Source: Pseudomonas cremoris (GTDB lineage: Bacteria > Pseudomonadota > Gammaproteobacteria > Pseudomonadales > Pseudomonadaceae). From it: 64,000 bases of DNA. A program made the position numbers and the translations under genes. The notes under the pieces are model-generated. The model was not told the DNA's origin. It saw nothing but the letters and a program-made list of their open reading frames with translations, and did no database searches. How positions within the stretch are numbered: position 1 is the first letter of the stretch; each line of letters starts with the position of its first letter. Location: assembly GCF_014230465.1 (NCBI RefSeq), contig NZ_JAAXCY010000014.1, forward strand, positions 1 to 64,000, written 5' to 3'. This document shows, in pieces, positions 52,064 to 60,429 of this stretch.

Positions 52064-52552
52064 TTACTTGGCCTCGGTAACCGTAAACAGTTGCCGAGCG
52101 CCTGCCACCAGAATCTCCACCTCATCCCCTTCGAACTTGCCCAGCAAGCCTTTGCCCAAAGGTGAGCGCGGGGTGATGACGGTCACTGGCTGCCCGACCA
52201 CATCCACTTTCAAACCCGCTGCATCCGGTGCCAGGAACAGCCACTGCTGGCGACCGTTTTCATCCTCCAGGCCCAGTAGCGCGCCGACCTCTATCCCTCG
52301 CTGATCATCGTATGCACGCAGTTGCAGGTTCTGGCACAGCGCTAGCGCTTGCTTGATTTCCTCGACGCGCTTGGCTTGGCCGGCGGCGAGGTACGAAGCC
52401 TCCAGCCCCAGCGTGTCGTATTTGTTTTCCGCGATGTTTTCTTCGTGGGTCGCGGTTTCGTAGGCGGTCTGCGCAGCGCGTTGGGCGATGTCGAGGTCGA
52501 CAGTGAGCTTTTCCAGAATCAACTGGTGGACGGCGTGTTTATTCATGGTCAT
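52064..52552 (-). CDS. GreA/GreB-family transcription factor
   Basis: A 162-residue Gre-like protein. An N-terminal coiled coil (ILEKLTVDLDIAQRAAQTAYETATHEENIAENKYDT) is followed by the FKBP-like C-terminal domain with TVITPRSPLGKGLLGKFEGDEVE. It is related to, but distinct from, GreB at 39373-39846. It may modulate polymerase through the secondary channel; the tip acidic residues of GreA and GreB are not clearly conserved. ATG at 52552 (or 52546) overlaps the stop of the upstream gene (TGATG). Confidence 0.78.
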   Translation of the reverse strand: MTMNKHAVHQLILEKLTVDLDIAQRAAQTAYETATHEENIAENKYDTLGLEASYLAAGQAKRVEEIKQALALCQNLQLRAYDDQRGIEVGALLGLEDENGRQQWLFLAPDAAGLKVDVVGQPVTVITPRSPLGKGLLGKFEGDEVEILVAGARQLFTVTEAK

Positions 52553-52920
52553 CAATCGCAGAATTGCAGGACATTGGCCCGGGTCTTTTCGTTGGGGGCG
52601 TTCTGGTCCTGTTGCAGCCAGAACTGGCATTTTGGGTTGGACAGGTTGCGCGCGTTGCTGCGGGCCTGGTCCAGGGTTTGCTGCTGTTCCTGTTTACGCA
52701 GGTTCTCTTGGTATTGCTCGAACAAGCGGTTGGGTGGTTCAGGCGCAACCACCGCAGGCTTGCCCAGTTGCTCAACCGCTTGGGCGACCGGTGCCAGGCT
52801 TTGCGGGAACAGATAGCGCGACGCCAGCCAAGTGGTCAGCGCGATGGCGATAAACCCCAGCCACACGCCCAACGCGATGGCGATACAGAGCTTGAGCAGC
52901 GACAACGGACGATCAGACAT
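52552..52920 (-). CDS. conserved hypothetical single-TM protein
   Basis: A 122-residue protein with one N-terminal membrane helix (about residues 9-31, SLLKLCIAIALGVWLGFIAIAL), a proline-containing linker, and a Gln-rich helical segment NLRKQEQQQTLDQARSNARN. It contains two cysteines (KCQFW and the end FCD) that could form a disulfide in the periplasm. AGGAGG lies 6 nt before ATG at 52920. Translationally coupled with the Gre-like gene. Function unknown. Confidence 0.7.
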   Translation of the reverse strand: MSDRPLSLLKLCIAIALGVWLGFIAIALTTWLASRYLFPQSLAPVAQAVEQLGKPAVVAPEPPNRLFEQYQENLRKQEQQQTLDQARSNARNLSNPKCQFWLQQDQNAPNEKTRANVLQFCD

Positions 52921-53052
52921 GGCGGCCTCCTGGCAGGCATTTGCGGCGTGGCGGCGATTGTCGCACAGCCACCGTGCAGAATAATCGCGATCAAGCCTTC
53001 TGCATCGGCGCATTTATGCGGACAATCGAGCCTTTGAGTGATGGAGCCCGGA

Positions 53053-54186
53053 ATGAAAGCCCGCTGGGATATTTTTTGCAGCGTCGTCGACAATTACGGC
53101 GACATCGGCGTGACCTGGCGTTTGGCTCGCCAATTGGTGGCGGAGCATGGATGTGAAGTGCGCTTGTGGGTCGATGACCTGCGCGCCTTCGAGCGTATGT
53201 GTCCCGACATCGATGTGCAGATGCACCTGCAATGGCAGGAAGGTGTCGAAGTGCGGCACTGGCCGGCCGACTGGGTGAGCGCGCCGGCGGCGGATGTGGT
53301 GATCGCCGCCTTTGCGTGCCAACTGCCGCCCGATTATATGGAAGCCATGGCCGAGCGCGAACGCGTGCCGCTGTGGATGAACCTGGATTACCTCAGTGCC
53401 GAAGACTGGGTGGTGGGCTGCCACCGCCTGCCATCGGTTAAGTTCAAGGGCGTACAGAAGTACTTCTTCTTTCCCGGTTTCCGGCCCGGCACGGGCGGCC
53501 TGTTGCGGGAGGCGGGGTTGTTGGAACAGCGCAGGGCGTTTCAACAGGATGGGGCTGCGCAGCGACAGTTCCTGCAAACCCTGGGCGTGTTTCCTGACGA
53601 CGGCGCGCGCTTGATCTCGCTATTTGCCTACGAAAATGCCGGGCTCGCCGGTTGGTTGGACGTGTTATCGACGGACGGGCGTGCCACTCATCTATTGGTG
53701 CCGGAGGGGCGCGTCCTCGGTGATGTGGCGCGTTGGCTCGGGCTCGAGGGGTTGGTGGCGGGGGATATCCATCAGCGCGACGCCCTGACCGTGCAAGTGC
53801 TGCCATTTGTGCGCCAGGAACAATACGACCGCGTGTTGTGGTGCTGCGACTTCAACGCGGTGCGCGGCGAAGACTCGTTCGTGCGTGCCCAATGGGCCGG
53901 GCGGCCGCTGTTGTGGCACATCTATCGTCAGGACGAGGATATCCACCTCGACAAGCTGGATGCATTCCTTGAGTTGTACACGGCGGCCTTGTCGCCAGCC
54001 GCCAGAGCAGCGCTGGTCGCGCTTTGGCAAGCCTGGAATACGGACGGCGATATGGCACAAGGGTGGAAAATGCTCCTGGAACACTGGCCAGAGGTGAGCC
54101 AGCACGCTGAAAACTGGTGTCTGGAACAGGCCTTGCAGGCCGATCTTGCGACGGCGCTGGTACAGTTTTATGAAAGTTGGATATGA
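53053..54186 (+). CDS. earP: EarP, EF-P arginine rhamnosyltransferase
   Basis: A 377-residue glycosyltransferase of the EarP family (GT104). It has the N-terminal WDIFCSVVDNYGDIGVTWRLARQL block, whose acidic residues are required in known EarP, and the C-terminal FNAVRGEDSFVRAQWAGRPLLWHIY donor-binding block. EarP transfers rhamnose from dTDP-beta-L-rhamnose to arginine 32 of EF-P, which lets EF-P relieve ribosome stalling at polyproline. The efp gene follows by 49 bp. GGAG lies 6 nt before ATG at 53053. Confidence 0.95.
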   Translation: MKARWDIFCSVVDNYGDIGVTWRLARQLVAEHGCEVRLWVDDLRAFERMCPDIDVQMHLQWQEGVEVRHWPADWVSAPAADVVIAAFACQLPPDYMEAMAERERVPLWMNLDYLSAEDWVVGCHRLPSVKFKGVQKYFFFPGFRPGTGGLLREAGLLEQRRAFQQDGAAQRQFLQTLGVFPDDGARLISLFAYENAGLAGWLDVLSTDGRATHLLVPEGRVLGDVARWLGLEGLVAGDIHQRDALTVQVLPFVRQEQYDRVLWCCDFNAVRGEDSFVRAQWAGRPLLWHIYRQDEDIHLDKLDAFLELYTAALSPAARAALVALWQAWNTDGDMAQGWKMLLEHWPEVSQHAENWCLEQALQADLATALVQFYESWI

Positions 54187-54235
54187 TACGCCACCTTGAA
54201 TTTTGTAAATCCCATCCAAATTTCGGATATATGCA

Positions 54236-54808
54236 ATGAAAACTGGTAAAGAACTGAAACCCGGTACAGTGATCCGTCTCGAAAACGACCCTTGGCTGGT
54301 TCAGAAAGCTGAGTTCACCAAGTCTGGTCGTAACAGCGCAATCATGAAGACCAAGCTGAAGAACCTGCTGACCGGTTACAAGACCGAGATCGTTTACAGC
54401 GCCGACGACAAACTGGACGACGTGATCCTCGACCGCAAAGAAGCGACCCTGTCCTTCATCAGCGGCGACACCTACACGTTCATGGACACCACCGACTACA
54501 CCATGTACGAGCTGAACGCTGAAGATATCGAAGCCGTTCTGCCGTTCGTTGAAGAAGGCATGGAAGACGTCTGCGAAGCTATCTTCTTTGAAGATCGCCT
54601 GGTTTCCGTAGAGCTGCCGACCACTATCGTGCGTCAGGTTGACTACACCGAAGGTTCGGCTCGTGGCGACACTTCTGGCAAGGTGATGAAGCCTGCCAAG
54701 CTGAAAAACGGTACCGAACTGGCCGTTGCAGATTTCATCGAAATCGGCGACCTGATCGAGATCGACACCCGTGAAGGTGGTTCGTACAAAGGCCGCGCCA
54801 AGAAGTAA
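54236..54808 (+). CDS. efp: elongation factor P
   Basis: A 190-residue translation factor with the KOW-like, central OB and C-terminal OB domains. The acceptor loop reads KSGRNSA with arginine at position 32, the type modified by EarP rather than the lysine-modifying EpmABC system. The C-terminal block [20 protein letters not shown] is intact. The ribosome site before ATG at 54236 is weak. A bidirectional terminator follows 28 bp after the stop. Confidence 0.96.
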   Translation: MKTGKELKPGTVIRLENDPWLVQKAEFTKSGRNSAIMKTKLKNLLTGYKTEIVYSADDKLDDVILDRKEATLSFISGDTYTFMDTTDYTMYELNAEDIEAVLPFVEEGMEDVCEAIFFEDRLVSVELPTTIVRQVDYTEGSARGDTSGKVMKPAKLKNGTELAVADFIEIGDLIEIDTREGGSYKGRAKK

Positions 54809-54827
54809 TTCTGGCCCCGCCGATACG

Positions 54828-54859
54828 AAAAAAAACCCGACTCTGAGTCGGGTTTTTTT
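54828..54859. terminator. bidirectional terminator between efp and ohr
   Basis: Eight A, CCCGACT, loop CTG, AGTCGGG, seven T. The symmetric A and T flanks allow use by efp (plus) and ohr (minus). Confidence 0.92.
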
Positions 54860-54875
54860 ATGCGCGTCTGTTTGA

Positions 54876-55295
54876 TCAGACGGTTACGTGCAGGCGTACA
54901 TCGACGTTGCCACGGGTGGCGTTGGAGTACGGGCACACCTGGTGAGCGGCGTCGACCAGGCTTTGTGCGTCGTCCTGATCGAGGCCCGGCAGGCTGATGT
55001 GCAGGTCGATGTCCAGGCCGAAACCGCCGGGGATTTGACCGATGCCAACGTGGGCAGTGATCGAAGCGTCATCCGGGATCTTGCGTTTGGTCTGGCTTGC
55101 CACGAATTTCAGCGCGCCGATAAAGCAGGCCGAGTAGCCGGCGGCGAACAGTTGCTCCGGGTTGGTGGCTTGGCCACCAGCGCCACCCAGTTCCTTGGGG
55201 GTAGAGAGTTTGACGTCGAGGATGTTGTCGCTGGAAACAGCGCGACCATCACGGCCGCCGGTTGCGGTAGCTACTGCTGTGTAGAGAGTTTGCAT
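54876..55295 (-). CDS. ohr: organic hydroperoxide resistance protein Ohr
   Basis: A 139-residue OsmC/Ohr-family peroxidase with the two catalytic cysteines C57 (GYSACFIGAL) and C121 (HQVCPYSNATRGN), and the upstream GGAGGQATNPEQLFA block that places the catalytic arginine and glutamate region. It reduces organic and fatty acid hydroperoxides, using lipoylated partners. It lies downstream of ohrR on the same strand with a REP pair and putative operators between them. Confidence 0.95.
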   Translation of the reverse strand: MQTLYTAVATATGGRDGRAVSSDNILDVKLSTPKELGGAGGQATNPEQLFAAGYSACFIGALKFVASQTKRKIPDDASITAHVGIGQIPGGFGLDIDLHISLPGLDQDDAQSLVDAAHQVCPYSNATRGNVDVRLHVTV

Positions 55296-55315
55296 GGTGT
55301 GGTCCTCTTGGGTGT

Positions 55316-55384
55316 GTAGTGCTAAATGTTTGCGCGCTAAGTAGTTGGTGAGATGAATGTATAGCGCTAATGTTTAGTGCGCAA
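55316..55384 (-). promoter_or_regulatory. ohr upstream region with two OhrR-like motifs
   Basis: Two related motifs lie 21-90 bp upstream of the ohr start: TAGTGCTAAATGTTTGCGCG (55317 onward) and AGCGCTAATGTTTAGTGCGC (55363 onward), the latter an imperfect palindrome. A third copy lies in front of ohrR at 56037-56060. OhrR binding is inferred from shared sequence and gene pairing. Confidence 0.5.
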
Positions 55385-55424
55385 GATAAATTTACAAATT
55401 ATTTTCCGTGCATCGCCACAAACC

Positions 55425-55518
55425 AATGTGGGAGCGGGCTTGCTCGCGAATGGGGAGTAGCAGTCAACTCATTAGGCGACTGATACACCGTATTCGCGAG
55501 CAAGCCCGCTCCCACATT
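55425..55518. repeat. inverted REP pair between ohrR and ohr
   Basis: AATGTGGGAGCGGGCTTGCT plus CGCGAA is mirrored by TTCGCGAGCAAGCCCGCTCC plus CACATT, with a centre of about 40 nt. It separates the ohrR stop from the ohr control region. Confidence 0.9.
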
Positions 55519-55545
55519 TTAGCTATTTGATGGCAGATCTCAGTG

Positions 55546-55998
55546 TCAGACGCTGGCTTGCAGATTGCCCCGCAACGCAATCAAATCAGCCTGCAGCTTG
55601 CGCAGTTGCTCCAGCTCCAAACCGCTGGCCCCCAGAATGCACTGCGGAATCCCCATGGCCTTATCCTGCAAAGCACGCCCGGCACCCGTCAATTCCACCA
55701 CTACCACCCGCTCATCCTCGCGGCTGCGGGTGCGGCTCAATAGCCCTTCAGCTTCCAAGCGCTTGAGCAGCGGGGTCAGTGAGCCCGGATCCGTCAGCAG
55801 GCGGCTGCTGATTTCACCGACGGTCAACCCGTCCTCCTCCCACAGCACCATCATGGCCAGGTACTGCGGATAGGTCAGGCCGAGGGCTTGCAGCAGCGGT
55901 TTGTAGACCTTGGTCATCAACAACGACGTGGAGTGCAGGGCGAAACACAACTGGTTGTCCAGCATCAGGGATTCGCAGGGGGCAGGATTCTTGCTCAT
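55546..55998 (-). CDS. ohrR: OhrR, MarR-family organic peroxide sensor
   Basis: A 150-residue winged-helix regulator. The redox cysteine is C18 in NQLCFALHSTS, as in OhrR, and the wing region is LLSRTRSREDERVVVVELT. Oxidation of the cysteine by organic peroxide releases the repressor from DNA. ATG at 55998 follows CGAGGTACC. The frame is open 22 codons further without support. It lies upstream of ohr in the same direction, 250 bp apart, and a related motif (56037-56060) precedes it, so autoregulation is likely. Confidence 0.92.
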   Translation of the reverse strand: MSKNPAPCESLMLDNQLCFALHSTSLLMTKVYKPLLQALGLTYPQYLAMMVLWEEDGLTVGEISSRLLTDPGSLTPLLKRLEAEGLLSRTRSREDERVVVVELTGAGRALQDKAMGIPQCILGASGLELEQLRKLQADLIALRGNLQASV

Positions 55999-56036
55999 GG
56001 CGGTACCTCGGGAAAGCATGTCTGGGCTGGAATCTA

Positions 56037-56060
56037 GCGGGCAAATGTTTAATGCGCCAG
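56037..56060 (-). promoter_or_regulatory. OhrR-like motif upstream of ohrR
   Basis: GCGGGCAAATGTTTAATGCG plus CCAG shares AATGTTTAnTGCGC with the ohr-proximal motif at 55363 and ATGTTT with the one at 55317. It lies about 39-62 bp before the ohrR start, in the position of an operator. Confidence 0.45.
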
Positions 56061-56078
56061 ACAATTCTGCCGGGCCAG

Positions 56079-57029
56079 TCAGGCCAGGCCGCTTTGCAGT
56101 GCCAGATCCCAGGGTGGTATCGGGCTGAAACGGGATTTCAGGTACTCCAGTAATAACCGACTACGGGCGTTCGGCTGTTGCTCCAGGCGCAGCGCATAGA
56201 TGCCGGTGGTCTCCGGACTGGGCAGGCCGTCTTCGCAAAACAGTGGCAGCAGTTCGCCGCGCACCAGGTATTCACTGGCCAGCCAAGTGGGGAGGTGGGC
56301 GATGCCCAGCCCGGCGAGGGCTCCAGACAGCAAGGCTTCGGCATTGTTGGCGCTCATGCGGATGCGTTGCGGACGGTAGGTGGCGCGGCGCCCGTCCAAC
56401 TCGAAGCGCCAGGCGAACATCGGGGCCAGGCCGTCCCAGTCGAGGCCGTCATGCTCACTGAGTTCGCGCGGGTGAGTCGGAGTACCCCGGCTTTTCAGGT
56501 AGGCCGGGCTGGCACACGCGATGCGTACGATGCTGGCCAGAGGGGTGGCGATCAGCCGAGTGTCGACGATATGCCCGGCGCGCAGTACCAAGTCGACTTT
56601 GCCCAGATGCGCGCCCTGCATGTCCACAAAGCTGTCGATCAAGTGCAGGTGCACATCCAGGCCCGGATACACGTTGAGGAAATCCGCAATCACCGGCGCC
56701 AAGTGGCGCCGACCAAATGCTGCCGGCGCGTCCACCCGAATCAAGCCTTCCGGCGCATGGCTCAAGGACACGGCTTCTGCACGTGCCAGTTGCAGCTCGC
56801 TGACAATCCGTCGTGCGCGCTCGGCAAACGCTAGGCCGGCCGGGGTTGGTACCACTGCGTGGGTACTGCGTTGGAACAGCCGGCTGCCCACCGAACTTTC
56901 CAGGCTGTCGATCCGCCGTGCTACCGCCGAAGGGGTCAACGGATGGCGGCGCGCGGCGGCGGAAAAGCTGCCCGTTTCGAGTACATCAAGAAACAGGCTC
57001 AGTTGATCGGTCAGGGTATTGGGGTTCAT
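56079..57029 (-). CDS. LysR-family transcriptional regulator
   Basis: A 316-residue LysR regulator. The HTH is SLFLDVLETGSFSAAARRHPLTPSAVARRIDSLE at about 10-43, followed by the substrate-binding domain with GLIRVDAPAAFGRRHLAPVI. This is the CrgA/DmlR-like branch that usually controls a neighbouring gene. It is divergent from the TauE/SafE permease gene (108 bp between starts), which is its most likely target. The effector is unknown. Confidence 0.85.
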   Translation of the reverse strand: MNPNTLTDQLSLFLDVLETGSFSAAARRHPLTPSAVARRIDSLESSVGSRLFQRSTHAVVPTPAGLAFAERARRIVSELQLARAEAVSLSHAPEGLIRVDAPAAFGRRHLAPVIADFLNVYPGLDVHLHLIDSFVDMQGAHLGKVDLVLRAGHIVDTRLIATPLASIVRIACASPAYLKSRGTPTHPRELSEHDGLDWDGLAPMFAWRFELDGRRATYRPQRIRMSANNAEALLSGALAGLGIAHLPTWLASEYLVRGELLPLFCEDGLPSPETTGIYALRLEQQPNARSRLLLEYLKSRFSPIPPWDLALQSGLA

Positions 57030-57136
57030 GGCGCACGCTTATGCGAGGTTGGCACAGCCATTGTGCGTTGCTGTGCGTTTCCACGCTATAGCCGACTGCG
57101 TAGCATGCAGGTCTTGGGTGAGTGGAGCAGTGAAAA

Positions 57137-57886
57137 GTGTTGGATTTAGCGTTGTACCTGGTATTGGGTGTGGCCTTGGGCACCGTGGGTGGCCTATTCG
57201 GGATTGGCGGCGGGCTGATAGCGATCCCGGTGCTGGGGGTATTTTTCGGCCTGGACCAGCAGATCGCCCAGGGCACCGCGTTGGTGATGGTGGTGCCCAA
57301 CGTGATGCTGGCGCTGTGGCGTTATCATCAGCGTAATCACATTTACCTGCGTCACGCGCTGCCGTTGGGCGTCATGGGTTTCAGCTTCGCGTGGTTGGGC
57401 TCGATCTGGGCGGTAGGCCTGGATGCGGGCTTGATGCGCATCGGTTTTATCGCCTTCTTGATGGCGCTGTCGGCCTACAACCTGTTGCGCATGTTCACGC
57501 GTAACGCGCCGCCCACCGCCGAGATGCGCTACTCCTGGCCGTGGCTCGGTGTGCTCGGCGCGGCGTCCGGGTCCATGGGCGGCTTGTTTGGCGTGGGCGG
57601 CGCGGTGATCGCCACGCCAGTGCTGACCAGTCTGTTCGGAACCACCCAGGTGGTGGCCCAAGGCTTGTCCCTGGCGCTGGCGCTGCCAAGTACTGGCGTG
57701 ACGCTGGTGACCTATGCCTGGCACCACGAGGTGGACTGGTTGATCGGCGCGCCCCTGGCGGTAGGCGGCCTGCTCAGTATCAGTTGGGGCGTGAAGGTTG
57801 CTCACGCTTTGCCGGAGCGGACCTTGCGCGGCCTGTTCTGCGGGTTCCTGATGGTGTGTGCGGTGATGCTGACGTTTAAAGTTTGA
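57137..57886 (+). CDS. TauE/SafE-family (TSUP) membrane permease
   Basis: A 249-residue permease with eight or so membrane helices and the duplicated glycine motifs of the TSUP family: GTVGGLFGIGGGLIAIPVLG near residue 16 and SMGGLFGVGGAVIATPVL near 154. Members export sulfite, sulfoacetate or other sulfur or organic anions. The start is GTG at 57137, with GGAG about 10 nt upstream. The stop overlaps the convergent LysR gene by 11 bp. Confidence 0.85.
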   Translation: MLDLALYLVLGVALGTVGGLFGIGGGLIAIPVLGVFFGLDQQIAQGTALVMVVPNVMLALWRYHQRNHIYLRHALPLGVMGFSFAWLGSIWAVGLDAGLMRIGFIAFLMALSAYNLLRMFTRNAPPTAEMRYSWPWLGVLGAASGSMGGLFGVGGAVIATPVLTSLFGTTQVVAQGLSLALALPSTGVTLVTYAWHHEVDWLIGAPLAVGGLLSISWGVKVAHALPERTLRGLFCGFLMVCAVMLTFKV

Positions 57887-58766
57887 AGCCTTCGACGATG
57901 TACTCCGCCAGGCAATCGGTGATGGGCGAAGCAATCCCAAGGTTGCGCAGCAAGCGCAGATTCATCGACGGCAGTGGCGGGAAGCCCTCATCGCGACCGA
58001 GTACCCGCAGGTCTGGGGTCACCAGGCTTTCCATGCTGACCATCACTGCCAGGCCCGCGCTCACTACCGCCTGGATCGCCGCCCCGTTGGAGCTGTGATA
58101 GGCCAGGCGATAATCCCGCCCAGCCATCTCCAGTGCGGTACGTGCCCACTGGGTGTAGAGGCAGTCGGCGCCGGAAATCGCCAGGGGCAGTGCATCGTGT
58201 TCGTCCACGCAGAAGCTCGGCGCGGCGGCCCACACCATGCGCTCGGTGCGCAATAGTTCGCCGATATCATTGCCGGGCTCGCGGCTGATTACCGTCAACG
58301 CCAGGTCGCGTCGCTGCATCAACACGGTGGAGGCCTCGCAGTGCATTTCGATCTGGATCAGCGGATACGCCTTGGAAAACTGCTTGAGAATCCCCGGCAG
58401 GAAACGCATCACGTAGTCGTCCGGCGTGCCGATGCGCACCAGGCCCACCATATGCGGCTCGCGCAGGGTGTTAAACACTTCGCTGTGCAATTTCAGGATG
58501 CGTCGCGCATAGCCCAACAACACTTGGCCTTCGGGTGTCAGTCGCACCTGGCGGCCATCACGTTCGAACAGTTTGCGCTGCAGTACGTCTTCCTCCAGGC
58601 GTTTCATCTGCATGCTCACCGCCGATTGGGTGCGGTTCACCAGTTCGCCAGCGCGGGTGAAACCGCCCTGATCGGCGATGGCGACGAAGGTACGCAGCAC
58701 TTCAGTGTCGATGCTCGGGAAGCTGGTCAATTGATCAATCTCTGAGATGTATTGCATAAGAAACAT
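57876..58766 (-). CDS. LysR-family transcriptional regulator
   Basis: A 296-residue LysR regulator. The HTH is TEVLRTFVAIADQGGFTRAGELVNRTQSAVSMQMKRLEE near the N-terminus and the C-terminal domain includes RIGTPDDYVMRFLPGILKQF. ATG at 58766 or 58757 may be the start; neither has a clear ribosome site. It converges on the TSUP gene with an 11-bp overlap and is divergent from the DUF1127 gene (61 bp). The target is unknown; the DUF1127 gene is one candidate. Confidence 0.82.
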   Translation of the reverse strand: MFLMQYISEIDQLTSFPSIDTEVLRTFVAIADQGGFTRAGELVNRTQSAVSMQMKRLEEDVLQRKLFERDGRQVRLTPEGQVLLGYARRILKLHSEVFNTLREPHMVGLVRIGTPDDYVMRFLPGILKQFSKAYPLIQIEMHCEASTVLMQRRDLALTVISREPGNDIGELLRTERMVWAAAPSFCVDEHDALPLAISGADCLYTQWARTALEMAGRDYRLAYHSSNGAAIQAVVSAGLAVMVSMESLVTPDLRVLGRDEGFPPLPSMNLRLLRNLGIASPITDCLAEYIVEGFKL

Positions 58767-58827
58767 TCGTTGGATTGATCTTAAGCGCCGGCACACACTT
58801 GCGCCATCCCCACGGGAGGGCGAGAAG

Positions 58828-59022
58828 ATGAAAGGTCAACGCGGTTTTGTATTAGTGGCCAAGCGGCCGTTTTCCAGGGTGCTCAATGCACTGTGCCGCT
58901 GGCATGAGCGCCAATTGCTGGCGAATTTGAGCGACGACGCGCTCAAGGATATTGGGCTCAATCGAGTCGATGTGGAGCACGAGCGTCGCCTGCCTGTGTG
59001 GCAAGACCCCCTGCGAAAGTGA
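58828..59022 (+). CDS. DUF1127 small basic protein
   Basis: A 64-residue protein. The DUF1127 signature occupies about residues 20-50 (LCRWHERQLLANLSDDALKDIGLNR). Proteins of this class are small, basic and linked to stress, arginine or RNA-related control, including RNA-binding members in Rhizobiales; specific roles in pseudomonads are unclear. GGGAGG about 9 nt before the ATG is a strong site. Confidence 0.88.
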   Translation: MKGQRGFVLVAKRPFSRVLNALCRWHERQLLANLSDDALKDIGLNRVDVEHERRLPVWQDPLRK

Positions 59023-59066
59023 CTCGGATGCAGTAGGGTAGACGGCGAGCCCACCCGGAGAATTCC

Positions 59067-60296
59067 ATGCCCGCCGATCTGTCTTTCTCACTCAAACAAG
59101 CTCGACGCATGGCGCTGGCGGCCCAGGGATTTTCCGGGCGCCAGGCGCCGGCACAGATAAAAGCCGCGCACCTTAACCGCTTGATCGAACGCCTCGGTGT
59201 GTTGCAGATCGACTCAGTCAATGCGGTGGTGCGCTCCCACTATTTGCCACTGTTTTCCCGCTTGGGCAATTACTCTCCCTTGATGCTTGAACAGGCCGCC
59301 TGGAGCCAGGGCCGACGGCGCTCGTTGTTCGAATACTGGGGGCATGAGGCCTCGCTGTTGCCGATGGCGCTGTACCCGCTGATGCGCTGGCGCATGGAGC
59401 GAGCCAAGCAAGGGCAGGGGATTTATTCGCAGATGGCGCGCTTTGGGCGTGAGCAGCAGGCCGTGATCGGGCGCGTATTGAAGACGGTCGAGCAGCAAGG
59501 CGCTTTGGGGGCGGGAAGCTTGTCTACCCGCGAAGAACGCGCCGGTCCGTGGTGGGACTGGAGCGATGAAAAGCACGCGTTGGAATGGTTGTTTGCCGCA
59601 GGCCTGGTGACCGTGGCCGGTCGGCGTGGGTTTGAGCGCCTATATGATTTGCCGGAGCGAGTAATCCCCGGCGAGTTCCTGCAGGCCTCTCTAGGTGAGG
59701 CGCAGGCACAGCGCGGTTTATTGCTGCACAGTGCCACTGCATTGGGTGTGGCCGTTGAAAAAGACTTGCGTGATTACTTCCGCCTGGACCCCGCGGACAG
59801 CCGCAATCGCTTGGCTGAGCTGGTGGAAGACGGTGAGCTGCTGACCTGTCAGGTCCAGGGCTGGAAGCAACTGGCGTATTGCCTGCCTGAGCCGAAAGTG
59901 CCACGCAAGGTGCCGGCCAGCGCGTTGCTGTCGCCGTTCGATTCGCTGGTCTGGGAGCGCAGCCGCACCGAGCGTCTGTTCGATTTTCGGTACCGGTTGG
60001 AGATCTACACCCCGCAAGACAAGCGGGTCTATGGCTACTACGTGCTGCCGTTTTTGCACAACGAACGAATCGCCGCCCGCGTCGACTTGCGCGCCGAACG
60101 TGCCAATGGGTGTTTGGCGGTGCATGCGGTGCATGAAGAAGAGCCGGGACTGGATGAGGAGGGGATGGTGGCGTTGGCGTTGAATTTGCGGCAGATGGCG
60201 GCTTGGCTGGGGTTGGAGCGGGTGCAGCTTAATTGCCAGAGGGTGAGTGCAGATCGGTTGAGAGGGGCAATGCTTAATTTGGATGTTGATCTCTAG
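59067..60296 (+). CDS. ycaQ: YcaQ-family DNA glycosylase (HTH_42, AlkX-like)
   Basis: A 409-residue protein with repeated winged-helix units. Conserved blocks are LNRLIERLGVLQIDSVNAVVRSHYLPLFSR near residues 37-66, with the catalytic QxD-type motif QIDSVN, EYWGHEASLLP near 90, and VRDY-type residues toward the C-terminus. E. coli YcaQ unhooks DNA interstrand crosslinks by base excision. The ATG follows GGAGAATTCC. It stands alone between a DUF1127 gene and a REP pair. Confidence 0.85.
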   Translation: MPADLSFSLKQARRMALAAQGFSGRQAPAQIKAAHLNRLIERLGVLQIDSVNAVVRSHYLPLFSRLGNYSPLMLEQAAWSQGRRRSLFEYWGHEASLLPMALYPLMRWRMERAKQGQGIYSQMARFGREQQAVIGRVLKTVEQQGALGAGSLSTREERAGPWWDWSDEKHALEWLFAAGLVTVAGRRGFERLYDLPERVIPGEFLQASLGEAQAQRGLLLHSATALGVAVEKDLRDYFRLDPADSRNRLAELVEDGELLTCQVQGWKQLAYCLPEPKVPRKVPASALLSPFDSLVWERSRTERLFDFRYRLEIYTPQDKRVYGYYVLPFLHNERIAARVDLRAERANGCLAVHAVHEEEPGLDEEGMVALALNLRQMAAWLGLERVQLNCQRVSADRLRGAMLNLDVDL

Positions 60297-60297
60297 G

Positions 60298-60408
60298 GCC
60301 TCTTCGCGAGCAAGTCGAATCGTCGCACCGCCGCTCCCACCTTTGAACGTATTCACAAATCAAAATGTGGGAGCGGCGGTGCGACGATTCGACTTGCTCG
60401 CGAAGGCG
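60298..60408. repeat. variant inverted REP pair with an extra internal segment
   Basis: The left arm starts CCTCTTCGCGAGCAAGTCGA and continues ATCGTCGCACCGCCGCTCCCAC; the right arm is its mirror with the same insert. The arms share TTCGCGAGCAAG and CCGCTCCCAC with the standard REP, but the middle is replaced by a 16-nt segment TCGAATCGTCGCACCG. Centre about 18 nt. It follows the ycaQ stop. Confidence 0.88.
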
Positions 60409-60429
60409 TCAGTACAGGCGACTCAAATG

